Counted from the first letter of the stretch, positions 39,944 to 48,061 are shown. The stretch is DNA of 64,000 nt from Sporolactobacillus sp. CQH2019 (GCF_028765345.1 NZ_JARAJZ010000011.1:124001-188000); one strand, 5' to 3'. Numbers and translations are program-made. The notes: generated by a model from the sequence alone, not told the origin.

Positions 39944-40055
39944 TTTGATCGCTCCTATCTTTCCACTCGTCCAAATTCGTCTCTATTTTGAAAAATCCTC
40001 CAAGAAAACCTGATTTGCCGGCAAACGATTGGCTCGCATTGGTAACCGGCACGTC

Positions 40056-41336
40056 CTAGCTGATGCTGACACCGACGCTTCCGGGAGATGCATGGGCACT
40101 CAGTCCGTTCGGAACGGTCACGTCGACCGTTACCTGATGCCGGCCCGTACCCAGTCCGCTGAGATCGACACTCGCCTGTATATCTTTTGCCGTTAGATTA
40201 TTGAGGTCCTGAGAATTCCCCGTAACTGAAACATCGACGTGATTCGCCGAAGTGAACGTTGCATTTCGGCCGGAACTAAGCCCCGTCATCGTAAGGGGAA
40301 TCGATTGAAAATTTTTTGACCCGTATTGCCCGCTTGAACTGAAAGCCGAGCTGGCGCTGCTGCCGCTGCCTGTTGATGAAGATGATTTTACAATATGCAC
40401 CGTCACGTCGACCTTCGCGGGCGAAACCCGGGTCGCGCCGGACGGAACCGGTACATCTACTGAAAATGTTTTATCGCCCGACAGCCCGTCGACGGAAACG
40501 GAAAGCGGTGAAATGCCTGTGATCGTGCTCAGCGTATTCTCGTCGGGCGCAATCACATTGACTGTATTCGCCGACAGATCAATCGAGCCGACTGAATAGC
40601 CCGATGCAGGCGTGCCGGTCGTTACCGCCTGAATGCTCAATTGTTTGGACACCCGTGTGACCGGCACCTGCACGTGAACGGCAGACGGTTCAATGGATAC
40701 ATCGACCTCTTTGCCGGTACTATCATATGCATGCAGCGTAATCATTCTGTCAACTGTTGCACTGGCATTTTTGACACTGACAACCCCTTTGATAAATGCG
40801 ATGGAATTAACTGTATCCTCTCCGCCGGTTACGGTCACGGCTCTTGGATCAATCACCGGGTCGCCGACAAGCAAGCCGGCGCCGACCTTACTCTTGTCCA
40901 ATATGTCGACGGCTACCGGAAGCTCCTTGCTGGTCTTTTTCTGTATGGTGACCCGTACAGATGACGGGACAGGCGTCACTTTCAGGCCGGTCGGGAAGCC
41001 CTGTGTCTGAACCTGTACGTCATAAGTGCCGGATTTCATATTCGTCAGATCAATGAAAGCGCTTTTCATCGTCAGCAGCTTCGCTTTCAAAATGAGATCG
41101 TTTGATCCGTTCAGACGGAGGTTTACGGACCGCGGAGCGCCGCTGACCACATATTGATTTGAATTATAGCGGACATCCAGCCCTTCCGTAATCATCATCT
41201 GCTGCGTCTGATTTGTAATGACGCTGGACGGCGTTGAAGAAGGCGTCTGCCCCGCATTCACAATGGCATAAAGCATCAGCGCTATAACAAAGGAAATAAT
41301 CTTGACGAGCCAGTTTTTGCGCAGCAGTTTATCCAT
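40056..41336 (-). CDS. cdaR: CdaA regulator CdaR (YbbR-domain protein)
   Basis: 426 residues. One N-terminal membrane helix (WLVKIISFVIALMLYAIVNAG, residues about 9-30) anchors four extracellular YbbR repeats. Each repeat ends in a VxVxVxxxSK-like strand (for example VQVPVTRVSKQLSIQAV and VDVTVHIVKSSS). A Ser/Gly-rich linker (about 320-335) separates repeats 3 and 4. It regulates the diadenylate cyclase CdaA. Start overlaps the cdaA stop by 8 bp. Confidence 0.95.
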   Translation of the reverse strand: MDKLLRKNWLVKIISFVIALMLYAIVNAGQTPSSTPSSVITNQTQQMMITEGLDVRYNSNQYVVSGAPRSVNLRLNGSNDLILKAKLLTMKSAFIDLTNMKSGTYDVQVQTQGFPTGLKVTPVPSSVRVTIQKKTSKELPVAVDILDKSKVGAGLLVGDPVIDPRAVTVTGGEDTVNSIAFIKGVVSVKNASATVDRMITLHAYDSTGKEVDVSIEPSAVHVQVPVTRVSKQLSIQAVTTGTPASGYSVGSIDLSANTVNVIAPDENTLSTITGISPLSVSVDGLSGDKTFSVDVPVPSGATRVSPAKVDVTVHIVKSSSSTGSGSSASSAFSSSGQYGSKNFQSIPLTMTGLSSGRNATFTSANHVDVSVTGNSQDLNNLTAKDIQASVDLSGLGTGRHQVTVDVTVPNGLSAHASPGSVGVSIS

Positions 41337-42159
41337 TATGCTTCCCTCTCCAATTCCATCTTAAAGAACCTGTGTTCTTTTCAGATTTGTTTAGTTCAGT
41401 CTGCAGGATTTCCGTCAGCCGTTCTTCAGAAATGTCGCGGAACATTTCGCCGTTTTTTGTGACCGTAATGCCGCCTGTTTCCTCCGATACAACCACGGTG
41501 AGAGAGTCGGTGACCTCGCTGACCCCCATTGCCGCACGATGCCTTGTCCCAAGTTCTTTCGAGATGAACGGACTTTCAGAGAGCGGCAGATAACAGGCTG
41601 CCGCCGCTACTTCATTTCCCCGGATAATAACCGCACCGTCATGAAGCGGCGTGTTCGGGATAAAAATATTAATCAGCAGCTGGGAAGTCAGATTCCCATG
41701 TAGAGGGATGCCCGTTTCAATATACTCATTCAGCCCCGTTTTCCGTTCTATGGACATCAGCGCCCCGATCCGGCGCTTGGCCATATATGAAGACGCCTTG
41801 ACAATGGCGTCGATCATCTGTTTATGCTGTTCTTCAACAACCGTCCCCCGGGAAAAAAGCCGTCCCCGGCCAAGCTGTTCGAGCACGCGCCGCAGTTCAG
41901 GCTGAAAAATAACAATAATCGCAAACAGGCCGTATGTAATCGCATTGTTCAGGATCCATTCGAGCGTCTTCAGCTGAAACAGGCTGCTCAGAAACCAGAC
42001 ACCGACGATAACCAATATACCTTTCGCAAGCTGAACGGCCTTTGTGCCCCGGATAATCAGGATGACTTTATAGATCAGATAGGTGACGATCAAGATATCA
42101 ATGATATCCGTCAAATAGTTTAAAATGTTAAAATGGGCCAACCAAGACATGGCTTTCAT
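41329..42159 (-). CDS. cdaA: Diadenylate cyclase CdaA
   Basis: 276 residues. Three N-terminal membrane helices (about 15-85) precede the DAC domain (about 100-260). Catalytic motifs DGA in NTPLHDGAVIIRGNEVAAAACYLPLS and RHR in ELGTRHRAAMGVSEVTDSLTVVVSEETG are intact. It makes cyclic di-AMP, which controls potassium, osmotic and cell-wall balance. The cdaA-cdaR-glmM-glmS order is the conserved Bacillota arrangement linking c-di-AMP to cell-wall sugar supply. Confidence 0.97.
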   Translation of the reverse strand: MKAMSWLAHFNILNYLTDIIDILIVTYLIYKVILIIRGTKAVQLAKGILVIVGVWFLSSLFQLKTLEWILNNAITYGLFAIIVIFQPELRRVLEQLGRGRLFSRGTVVEEQHKQMIDAIVKASSYMAKRRIGALMSIERKTGLNEYIETGIPLHGNLTSQLLINIFIPNTPLHDGAVIIRGNEVAAAACYLPLSESPFISKELGTRHRAAMGVSEVTDSLTVVVSEETGGITVTKNGEMFRDISEERLTEILQTELNKSEKNTGSLRWNWRGKHNG

Positions 42160-42241
42160 CCTCCAAACAGCCGCTCATTTTCATTATCCAATAATCCCGC
42201 GATCCCGATCCCGTGCCGAGTGCCATTGTACCGCCCATCAT

Positions 42242-42270
42242 AGCATAGATTGTCTTCGCGGGCATTTCAA
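42242..42270 (-). promoter_or_regulatory. Sigma-A-like promoter for cdaA
   Basis: Minus strand TTGAAA (42265-42270), 17-bp spacer, TATGCT (42242-42247), about 80 bp before the cdaA start. Confidence 0.5.
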
Positions 42271-42318
42271 CGGCTGCCGCCTGTTCAGTACATTTTCATA
42301 GTTTATGCCATAATCCAT

Positions 42319-42348
42319 AAAAAAATGAAAAGCCCTTCGTTTCAGGGC
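42319..42348 (-). terminator. Terminator after rsiW
   Basis: GCCCT-GAAACGA-AGGGC on the minus strand (42332-42348), followed by TTTTCATTTTTTT. It lies about 45 bp after the rsiW stop. Confidence 0.75.
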
Positions 42349-42392
42349 AGCAAATCAGCCGGAACCGATGTATTGCCGGCCTTTTATTCGTA

Positions 42393-42794
42393 TCAGGAAC
42401 GGTCACCGGGCATTTTAAGCAGTATAAACTGACCGTTTCCGCTTTTTTCCCGATCGGAGGCCTGACGCCTCGCTGCAATCATCATGAGCGACATCGGAAG
42501 CGCACAGATTGCCATCCCTGTATACAACGGATGGCGGGCCGCCCAATTCCGAACCGCATGACGATGATCGGCGGGAAGTTTATCAAGAACATTTTTCGTA
42601 AAATTTATCGGCACCTGTGGGTGGACCAGCTGGTTGAGCAAATTTGCATACTGCCTCAGCTCATTAAAATGATCACGGCAGCTGCTGCAGCCGGCGAGGT
42701 GGGCGTCAAGCAAACATTGTTCTTCTTTCGTCGCTTCGCCGTCCAATACTTTATTCATCAAAGAGACATATTTTTTATGTTCACCGCTCGCCAT
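42393..42794 (-). CDS. rsiW: Anti-sigma-W factor (zinc-binding, membrane)
   Basis: 133 residues from ATG 42794 (AGAGGTG site). The N-terminal anti-sigma domain has the zinc motif HLAGCSSC (HxxxCxxC, about 30-37). A membrane helix is near 95-112 (PLYTGMAICALPMSLMMIAA), and the tail outside the cell is short, only about 25 residues. RsiW of Bacillus has a longer extracellular part cut by PrsW and RasP, so stress sensing here may differ. It overlaps sigW by 14 bp, as expected for the pair. Confidence 0.85.
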   Translation of the reverse strand: MASGEHKKYVSLMNKVLDGEATKEEQCLLDAHLAGCSSCRDHFNELRQYANLLNQLVHPQVPINFTKNVLDKLPADHRHAVRNWAARHPLYTGMAICALPMSLMMIAARRQASDREKSGNGQFILLKMPGDRS

Positions 42795-43368
42795 TTTTTT
42801 CACCTCTGAAAGCAGTCATATTTTTTCTCAGCATTTCACGGCCGCGATGAATTCTTGTTTTCACCGTTCCGACAGGAATACCCATAATTTCACTTATTTC
42901 TTTCAGGCTGAGATCCTCAATATATTTCAGAATGACGGCCGATCGATACTTTTCAGGGAGAAGGCTGATCTCGTGCTGAATAATTTTCTCCATCTCGGCA
43001 CGGATGATCCGTTCATCGGGCAATATTTCCCCGCCGCTCAACAATTCTTTCAGTACAATCCCGTCAGCACCCGGTATTTCGGCGTCAAGCGAGACACTCG
43101 GTTTCTTCCTCCTCAATGAATCAATTGAGAGGTTGGTTGCGATGCGAAAGATCCACGTGGAAAAGCTGCGGTTATTGTCAAATTGATCAATATGTTTGTA
43201 TGCCCGGATAAATGTTTCCTGAGACAGATCTTCAGCTTCCTGGCGATTGCCGACCATTCTCAGACAAATCGCAAACACACTGTTTTTATATCTGTCGACG
43301 AGTTCTGCAAAGGCCTGATGATCGCCTTTTTTAACCCTCCTGATCAGCCGTTTCTCCTTCTGTTCCAT
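42781..43368 (-). CDS. sigW: ECF sigma factor SigW
   Basis: 195 residues. Region 2 (about 20-85) has FAELVDRYKNSVFAICLRMVGNRQEAEDLSQETFIRAYKHIDQF and NRSFSTWIFRIATNLSIDSLRRKK. Region 4 (about 128-182) has LLPEKYRSAVILKYIEDLSLKEISEIMGIPVGTVKTRIHRGREMLRK. These match SigW, which responds to envelope stress and membrane-active antibiotics. A SigW-type promoter lies before it, consistent with autoregulation. Confidence 0.93.
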   Translation of the reverse strand: MEQKEKRLIRRVKKGDHQAFAELVDRYKNSVFAICLRMVGNRQEAEDLSQETFIRAYKHIDQFDNNRSFSTWIFRIATNLSIDSLRRKKPSVSLDAEIPGADGIVLKELLSGGEILPDERIIRAEMEKIIQHEISLLPEKYRSAVILKYIEDLSLKEISEIMGIPVGTVKTRIHRGREMLRKNMTAFRGEKNGER

Positions 43369-43397
43369 CTTAACCTCTCTTTTGCATCAATATGTCA

Positions 43398-43424
43398 TAC
43401 GAAAGAATACCGAGTCAAGTTTCA
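43398..43424 (-). promoter_or_regulatory. SigW autoregulatory promoter
   Basis: TGAAAC (43419-43424), 17-bp spacer, CGTA (43398-43401) on the minus strand, 30 bp before the sigW start. The motif matches the SigW consensus TGAAAC-N16/17-CGTA. Confidence 0.85.
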
Positions 43425-43554
43425 CAAATGAAACGGCGCCGGAACTCATGACAGAGGCCCGGGACAGTCATTCAGAAAAACCGACATCGTTTGTTTTATT
43501 TTTTAAATGAACGGGTATTTGAATATAACTTAAACAGAATATGGAGGCGAGCCG

Positions 43555-43707
43555 ATGAACAGGAAGGATCTCAGTAAAAAAATCGAAAAATTGCGCGACC
43601 GCCTTGTCCTTACCGCCATTAAAGAGCCGCTGTCTTCCCCGAAAATCCAGCACATGAGCCGCCGCCTTGACAAGTTACTGAATAAATACGAGCAATTAAT
43701 CAGATAA
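43555..43707 (+). CDS. Spo0E-like aspartyl-phosphate phosphatase family protein
   Basis: 50 residues from ATG 43555 behind GGAGG. It has the helical-hairpin layout of the family: KKIEKLRDRLVLTAI, then SPKIQHMSRRLDKLLNKYEQLI. The second helix carries S-x-x-L-D-x-L in place of the usual SQxLDxLI. Spo0E proteins dephosphorylate Spo0A~P and delay sporulation (family knowledge). The Gln of the motif is Arg here, so the activity is uncertain. It is transcribed away from sigW and followed by a terminator. Confidence 0.7.
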   Translation: MNRKDLSKKIEKLRDRLVLTAIKEPLSSPKIQHMSRRLDKLLNKYEQLIR

Positions 43708-43717
43708 TCGCAATTAG

Positions 43718-43748
43718 AGAAGGCACGGCCCGCCCGTGCTTTCTTTTG
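43718..43748 (+). terminator. Terminator after the Spo0E-like gene
   Basis: GGCACGG and CCGTGCT arms (43722-43740) with a short loop, followed by TTCTTTT, about 15 bp after the stop codon at 43707. Confidence 0.7.
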
Positions 43749-43884
43749 TCGTGAACAAAATCGAACGCAGCAGGGTTTCCGGTTACTATTTGTTACTCAA
43801 ATTATACCATAATAATACGGGACGGATATGACCATATTCGACATGTTACGACGTTCCTCACAATATTGACAGAAAGAAGAATTT

Positions 43885-43927
43885 AGTGAACAATAAAGTA
43901 AACCGGCAGTTTACTTTATTGTTCACT
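43885..43927. promoter_or_regulatory. 43-bp palindromic operator before the TetR gene
   Basis: A perfect 19-bp inverted repeat with a 5-bp centre (CGGCA). The left arm is 43885-43903 and the right 43909-43927, with a GTAAAC/GTTTAC core. It ends 24 bp before the tetR start. It is long enough for two TetR dimers and probably overlaps the promoter of the tetR-acg operon. Confidence 0.85.
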
Positions 43928-43950
43928 CATCGCTATCGGAGGTGGCACCA

Positions 43951-44607
43951 GTGAAACTTGAAGAGGAAAAAGCCATGCGCAGAGATAAAATAATCGGCGC
44001 CGCGGAAAAGCTGTTCTTTTCAAAGGGATATGAGCAGTCGACGATGGATGACGTAGCCCGTGAAGCACATTTCAGCAAACGTACGGTCTATGCCTATTTC
44101 ACAGGCAAAGAACAGCTTCACTTTGAAGTGATGATCCGCGGGTACAGGCAGCTTATTGCTTTGCTGAAAAAGGAAGAGAAGAGCGTGAAAACCGGCCCCG
44201 CCGGTGACAGACTTGAGCGGATGACCTATGCCTTTTACCGATTCAGTACCGATTTTCCCGATTATTTCGCTGCTGTCTTCTCCTATGAAAACGGCGAGAG
44301 CGATTTTCAGAAGGGGATCCCCGATCAGTCAAGAGAAGAATGCTACAGGCTCGGTGAGGAAGTCTTCGATATGCTGGCCGGCCTGCTTAGAAAAGGCCAG
44401 GAGGAGGGGAGCTTCAGGAATGATCTGGATCCTGTAGAAACGGCGATTGTCCTGTGGTCCTGTATGGTCGGCGTATTTAATACATCGAAGGTCAAAGCCA
44501 ACTATATTCAGAATTATCATCACATATCGGCTGGGGATCTGATTTCAGCTGCTTTCCAAATGATGATCCGTTCGCTTCGAAACGAAAACGGAGGTTTTCA
44601 TGAATGA
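43951..44607 (+). CDS. TetR-family regulator
   Basis: 218 residues. Start GTG 43951, 8 bp from GGAGG; the frame start at 43942 lies inside the site. Helix-turn-helix region: RDKIIGAAEKLFFSKGYEQSTMDDVAREAHFSKRTVYAYFTGKEQL (about 12-57). The C-terminal ligand domain includes FPDYFAAVFSYENGES and a DPVETAIVLWSCMVGVFNTSKVK helix. The palindrome 43885-43927 just before it is the likely autoregulatory operator. Its stop overlaps the start of the next gene (ATGA), so both respond to the same unknown ligand. Confidence 0.92.
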   Translation: MKLEEEKAMRRDKIIGAAEKLFFSKGYEQSTMDDVAREAHFSKRTVYAYFTGKEQLHFEVMIRGYRQLIALLKKEEKSVKTGPAGDRLERMTYAFYRFSTDFPDYFAAVFSYENGESDFQKGIPDQSREECYRLGEEVFDMLAGLLRKGQEEGSFRNDLDPVETAIVLWSCMVGVFNTSKVKANYIQNYHHISAGDLISAAFQMMIRSLRNENGGFHE

Positions 44608-45800
44608 AAAAACAGGGAGTGAAAAAAACAATGCTCATCATTCTTTGCAGCCTGGGCACCGTCATTCTGGCGGCATTTCTTTTTCTTCTTCTGATCAGCG
44701 GCATTTTCCTTCCGCGGCATTACCTGGAACCGTGGAATAAAAATTATGCGCTGAAATTTGACGATCCGCGCATTCAGCTGGCGGCATACGGGCTTCTTGC
44801 GGCGAACGGCCACAACATGCAGCCGTGGAAAATCCGGCTTGACAAGAGCGACCCGAGGATCTTTTACCTTTACGCGGACAGCAGACGGATGACAAACGAA
44901 GTCGACCCCTATGCGCGCCAGATGATGGTCTCTCAGGGGACCTTTCTGGCCTACATGCAAGTCGCCGGCGAGAAAATCGGCTACCGAACGGATATATCCT
45001 TATTTCCGGACGGAGCCTACGATGAGAAAAACCTTTCGACAAGCATGGATACAAAACCGGTCGCAAAAATTACACTCGGGAAGACCGGCCCGCAGCAGAG
45101 CCCCCTCTATAGTGCGCTGTTTGTCCCGGACACGAACAGAGGGCCTTATAAAGCGGACAGGCTGACCGCCGCACAGACCGGCCGCCTCGAAAGCCTCTCA
45201 GAACCGGACGTATCGGTGAAAGTTTATCAGGATCAGGCGGATGTCGCCCGATTGAACGATTATGCGATGAAGAGCGCCGTCGTTGAGTCCGGTGTGAAGC
45301 GGGTTATGGATGAATCGGCCGCGATTTTCCGGGCCAACGAATATCAAAAGAATAAATATCGCTATGGATTTTCCGTCGAAGGCCAGGGCACATCCGGAAT
45401 CATGGTCCACCTGCTTCAGGGGCTTGTCACACTTTTTCCTTCGATGAACAGCGGAAAAGCGGCGTCGGACCTCTTCGTCAAATCGACGCAGGCATCGGTT
45501 GACAGCACGCCGGCATATATCATGATTCAGACGAAAGACAACCGCCGTGAGAGCCAGGTGAAAAGCGGCCTGATATACAGCCGGCTGATTCTTGAGGCCG
45601 GTCATCTGGGGCTCGCCGTTCAGCCGCTCAGCCAGGCTCTGGAAGAATATCCGGAAATGAAGAAACTTTACAACGGCATACACCGTGATTATGCGGCGGA
45701 CGGAAGCACGATTCAGATGCTCGTCCGCATCGGAAAACCCGATCAGAATGTGCCGCAGACCATGCGGCGCGATGTGACGGATCTGATCATGAAAAACTGA
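44604..45800 (+). CDS. Membrane-anchored Acg-type nitroreductase-like protein
   Basis: 398 residues. One N-terminal membrane helix (about 10-33) precedes a nitroreductase fold of the Acg type. The pattern is LAAYGLLAANGHNMQPWKI (about 58-76, FMN-phosphate side), an ARQMMVSQGTFLAYMQVAGEKIGY helix (about 106-130) and LILEAGHLGLAVQPLSQAL (about 328-346). Such proteins bind flavin, and the catalytic role of the family is poorly known. The N-terminal anchor places the domain at the outer face or membrane. It is translationally coupled to the TetR gene, so it may be a drug- or electrophile-induced reductase. Confidence 0.78.
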   Translation: MKKQGVKKTMLIILCSLGTVILAAFLFLLLISGIFLPRHYLEPWNKNYALKFDDPRIQLAAYGLLAANGHNMQPWKIRLDKSDPRIFYLYADSRRMTNEVDPYARQMMVSQGTFLAYMQVAGEKIGYRTDISLFPDGAYDEKNLSTSMDTKPVAKITLGKTGPQQSPLYSALFVPDTNRGPYKADRLTAAQTGRLESLSEPDVSVKVYQDQADVARLNDYAMKSAVVESGVKRVMDESAAIFRANEYQKNKYRYGFSVEGQGTSGIMVHLLQGLVTLFPSMNSGKAASDLFVKSTQASVDSTPAYIMIQTKDNRRESQVKSGLIYSRLILEAGHLGLAVQPLSQALEEYPEMKKLYNGIHRDYAADGSTIQMLVRIGKPDQNVPQTMRRDVTDLIMKN

Positions 45801-45842
45801 TTGAACGCCCGATGCCGGGGCCTGTACGGTGCTCCGAAAGAG

Positions 45843-45868
45843 AAAAGCCGCCCCCGGGGGCGGCTTTT
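45843..45868. terminator. Strong terminator between the nitroreductase gene and the tRNA cluster
   Basis: A perfect 26-base palindrome with arms AAAAGCCGCCCCC and its complement, continuing into CTTTTCC. It serves the plus-strand gene and, in reverse, the tRNA operon transcribed toward it. Confidence 0.88.
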
Positions 45869-45946
45869 CCTGCTCAGTCCAAAAAAGCAGCAGGATTCCC
45901 GATTGTATAACCGGGGATCCTGCACCATCTTATGTAAGAACCGGAG

Positions 45947-46019
45947 TGGAGCCTAGGGGGATCGAACCCCTGACCTCCTGCGTGCAAAGCAGGCGCTCTC
46001 CCAGCTGAGCTAAGGCCCC
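45947..46019 (-). tRNA. tRNA-Ala (UGC)
   Basis: 73 nt, 5' GGGGCCTTAGCTCAG, T-arm GGTTCGATCC, anticodon TGC in the loop TTTGCAC. No encoded CCA. It is the last gene of an eight-tRNA minus-strand array. Confidence 0.96.
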
Positions 46020-46027
46020 GCAATAAA

Positions 46028-46102
46028 TGGAGCGGAAGACGGGATTCGAACCCGCGACCCCCACCATGGCAAGGTGATGTTCTACCACTGAACTACTTCC
46101 GC
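46028..46102 (-). tRNA. tRNA-Gly (GCC)
   Basis: 75 nt including the encoded CCA, 5' GCGGAAGTAGTTCAG, anticodon GCC in TTGCCAT, T-arm GGTTCGAATCC. Confidence 0.96.
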
Positions 46103-46205
46103 AAAATAAAAGGCGCCCTCGAAAAAGCTTATCCGATGAAACAGCGCGGACTGCCTGTCCCCGCCTCAAAAGCCTTTCAAAACGCACCTCCGGTTAAACA
46201 ATCAA

Positions 46206-46291
46206 TGCGGATGAGAGGACTTGAACCTCCACGTCCGGTAAAGGACACTAGAACCTGAATCTAGCGCGTCTGCCAATTCCGCCACACCCGC
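46206..46291 (-). tRNA. tRNA-Leu (CAG)
   Basis: 86 nt with the long variable arm of a class II tRNA. 5' GCGGGTGTGGCGGAATTGG, anticodon CAG in TTCAGGT, T-arm GGTTCAAGTCC. No encoded CCA. Confidence 0.95.
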
Positions 46292-46304
46292 AAAACAAGA
46301 TAAA

Positions 46305-46380
46305 TGGTGGGCCATGAAGGCCTCGAACCTTCGACCCTCTGATTAAGAGTCAGATGCTCTGCCAACTGAGCTAATGGCCC
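46305..46380 (-). tRNA. tRNA-Lys (CUU)
   Basis: 76 nt with encoded CCA. 5' GGGCCATTAGCTCAG, loop CTCTTAA with anticodon CTT, T-arm GGTTCGAGGCC. Confidence 0.95.
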
Positions 46381-46401
46381 GCAGTTAAATAAAATTTATA
46401 G

Positions 46402-46486
46402 TGGTGGAGGGAGAAGGTTTCGAACCTTCGAACCCATAGGGAACGGATTTACAGTCCGTCGCGTTTAGCCTCTTCGCTATCCCTCC
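46402..46486 (-). tRNA. tRNA-Tyr (GUA)
   Basis: 85 nt with encoded CCA and a long variable arm. 5' GGAGGGATAGCGAAG, anticodon GTA in CTGTAAA, T-arm GGTTCGAAACC. Confidence 0.96.
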
Positions 46487-46510
46487 ATACCGTCGCTGCG
46501 CATCGATCAA

Positions 46511-46586
46511 TGGTGCCGGTCAGAGGACTTGAACCCCCAACCTACTGATTACAAGTCAGTTGCTCTGCCAATTGAGCTAGACCGGC
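46511..46586 (-). tRNA. tRNA-Thr (UGU)
   Basis: 76 nt with encoded CCA. 5' GCCGGTCTAGCTCAATTGG, anticodon TGT in CTTGTAA, T-arm GGTTCAAGTCC. Confidence 0.96.
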
Positions 46587-46593
46587 GAAATAA

Positions 46594-46666
46594 TGGAGGA
46601 TATAGGGCTCGAACCTATGACCCTCTGCTTGTAAGGCAGACGCTCTCCCAGCTGAGCTAATCCTCC
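46594..46666 (-). tRNA. tRNA-Val (UAC)
   Basis: 73 nt, no encoded CCA. 5' GGAGGATTAGCTCAG, loop CTTACAA with anticodon TAC, T-arm GGTTCGAGCCC. Confidence 0.96.
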
Positions 46667-46670
46667 AAAG

Positions 46671-46742
46671 TGACCCGTACGGGATTCGAACCCATGAACC
46701 CACCGTGAAAGGGTGGTGTCTTAACCGCTTGACGAACGGGCC
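46671..46742 (-). tRNA. tRNA-Glu (UUC)
   Basis: 72 nt, no encoded CCA. 5' GGCCCGTTCGTCAAG, loop CTTTCAC with anticodon TTC, T-arm GGTTCGAATCC. It is the first gene of the array after the promoter. Confidence 0.95.
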
Positions 46743-46771
46743 ATGTCTCTCCGCCGCAATCGACGTTCTTA

Positions 46772-46800
46772 ATTATATACAGAATGTGAAGGCTTGTAAA
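46772..46800 (-). promoter_or_regulatory. Sigma-A promoter of the tRNA operon
   Basis: TTTACA (46795-46800), exactly 17 bp, TATAAT (46772-46777) on the minus strand, about 30 bp before tRNA-Glu. The rest of 46801-47004 holds no gene. Confidence 0.85.
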
Positions 46801-47004
46801 GGCAAAAATAAAAAATCATATATTCTGACTATTGGCATTTCCACAGTTCAGTCTTTCCGAATCTTCACACATGGCCCATTCTATCCTGAATGTAAACTAA
46901 ACTTGTCTTACAGGGATGCCGCCCATCCTATTATACCCCTTCTATGATTTTAAGGTTGTTTTGGAATATCTGCATCTTTTCTTCCGATGTTTTTCTTGTC
47001 TGTA

Positions 47005-47034
47005 TAAAAACAGGAATCCAACGAACGGATTCCC
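47005..47034 (-). terminator. Terminator after the 51-residue gene
   Basis: GGAATCC-GTTCGTT-GGATTCC followed by TGTTTTTAT on the minus strand. A second hairpin, TTTCCGG/CCGGAAA, overlaps the end of the small gene (47040-47061). Confidence 0.78.
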
Positions 47035-47042
47035 GTTTCCGG

Positions 47043-47198
47043 TTAAGTATCCGGAAACAATTTCTTCTGCTGTACCATCTGATTCATCCGATTTCTGACT
47101 GCCTGTCCGATCCGGTTATTGGGCCTCAATAATTGATAAACAGCCGCACCAATACCGATCGTCGTAATCAGTGGAAGAAGCCTCCGTCTTCGCTTCAT
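47043..47198 (-). CDS. Small basic membrane-associated protein (51 residues)
   Basis: ATG 47198 to TAA 47043. Arg-rich start MKRRRRLLP, then one short hydrophobic helix (LITTIGIGAAVYQLL), then a basic helix RNRMNQMVQQKKLF. It resembles small DUF3918-type proteins of Bacilli, a weak match. A terminator follows, and the gene is in the same orientation as the carboxypeptidase gene before it. Confidence 0.6.
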   Translation of the reverse strand: MKRRRRLLPLITTIGIGAAVYQLLRPNNRIGQAVRNRMNQMVQQKKLFPDT

Positions 47199-47299
47199 GA
47201 TTCCGCTCACCACCATGAATCATTTTATTCACTCTTTCGTGAACCCTTATAGATTGCCCATAGAGTGGGAATCCATGAACGGCAATCTTTGGCAGCCCG

Positions 47300-48061
47300 T
47301 CAGTGTGTAACAGAAACTTTGCCCAGATATTCCTCAAGGGCGAGGCCTTTTTCAGTGATTTCCTTTGCGGCGGCAGGCCCCACGTAGCGAAGATGCCACG
47401 CCTCGTATTCATAGCCCGTTACCGATTCTTTTCCTTTTGGGTAGCGGATGATAAAACCATATTCCGCTGCATGGGCCGCCAGCCAGGCAGCCTCGGCCGT
47501 TGTTGCGAAGGCGGGCGTCGCCGCATATTGGCCGTTGATCCCTGAAACATCAACGGCCAGGCCGGTTTCATGTTCGCTTGTTCCGGGCCTGGCGCTGTAT
47601 GTCAGTGCCTTTTTTTCACCGTCTTCCCGGACATAAGTGTTGAAAAGCGTTGTCTGGGACTTGTAGGAGCGATAAGCCGACACACCCGCAAGCTGAACCC
47701 CGTCTTTCTTAGCGGCGGCGAACATGATCTCCAGAGCTTTCGCGGCAACGGGACGCATCTCCGTCAGTTCGGATTTCTCACCGGTAATAAACGGAACATT
47801 GACAGATACAAGCTGCTTGGGAACATAATTGTCCGGCAGCTTAAAATATTTATTAACCAGGACAAGTGTGCTGTCTGGATTGGCAACGGTGTACAATCCC
47901 TTATGGCTGAGAGACGAAACCGTTTTTACCGCCGGACTTGTCTGTGCCGCAGGTTTGTTCTTCTGAACATCCGTCGGCTTTATTTGATGAACCGTACCCG
48001 AACAGGCAGCCAGGCTCAGAAAAACGGCAATGACGCCTGCATAAAACATGTTTGCTTTCAT
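47300..48061 (-). CDS. M15-family D-alanyl-D-alanine carboxypeptidase, lipoprotein
   Basis: 253 residues from ATG 48061; the frame starting at 48082 lacks a suitable site. A lipobox LSLAAC lies at residues about 15-20, so it is lipid-anchored outside the membrane. The VanY/DdcY-type zinc domain has SAYRSYKSQ, SEHETGLAVDV (His and Asp ligands) and EAWHLRYVG (Glu base and third His). It trims the terminal D-Ala from peptidoglycan stems. It is not linked to the van cluster 27 kb away, so a housekeeping role (LdcB/DacB-like) is more likely. Confidence 0.9.
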   Translation of the reverse strand: MKANMFYAGVIAVFLSLAACSGTVHQIKPTDVQKNKPAAQTSPAVKTVSSLSHKGLYTVANPDSTLVLVNKYFKLPDNYVPKQLVSVNVPFITGEKSELTEMRPVAAKALEIMFAAAKKDGVQLAGVSAYRSYKSQTTLFNTYVREDGEKKALTYSARPGTSEHETGLAVDVSGINGQYAATPAFATTAEAAWLAAHAAEYGFIIRYPKGKESVTGYEYEAWHLRYVGPAAAKEITEKGLALEEYLGKVSVTH

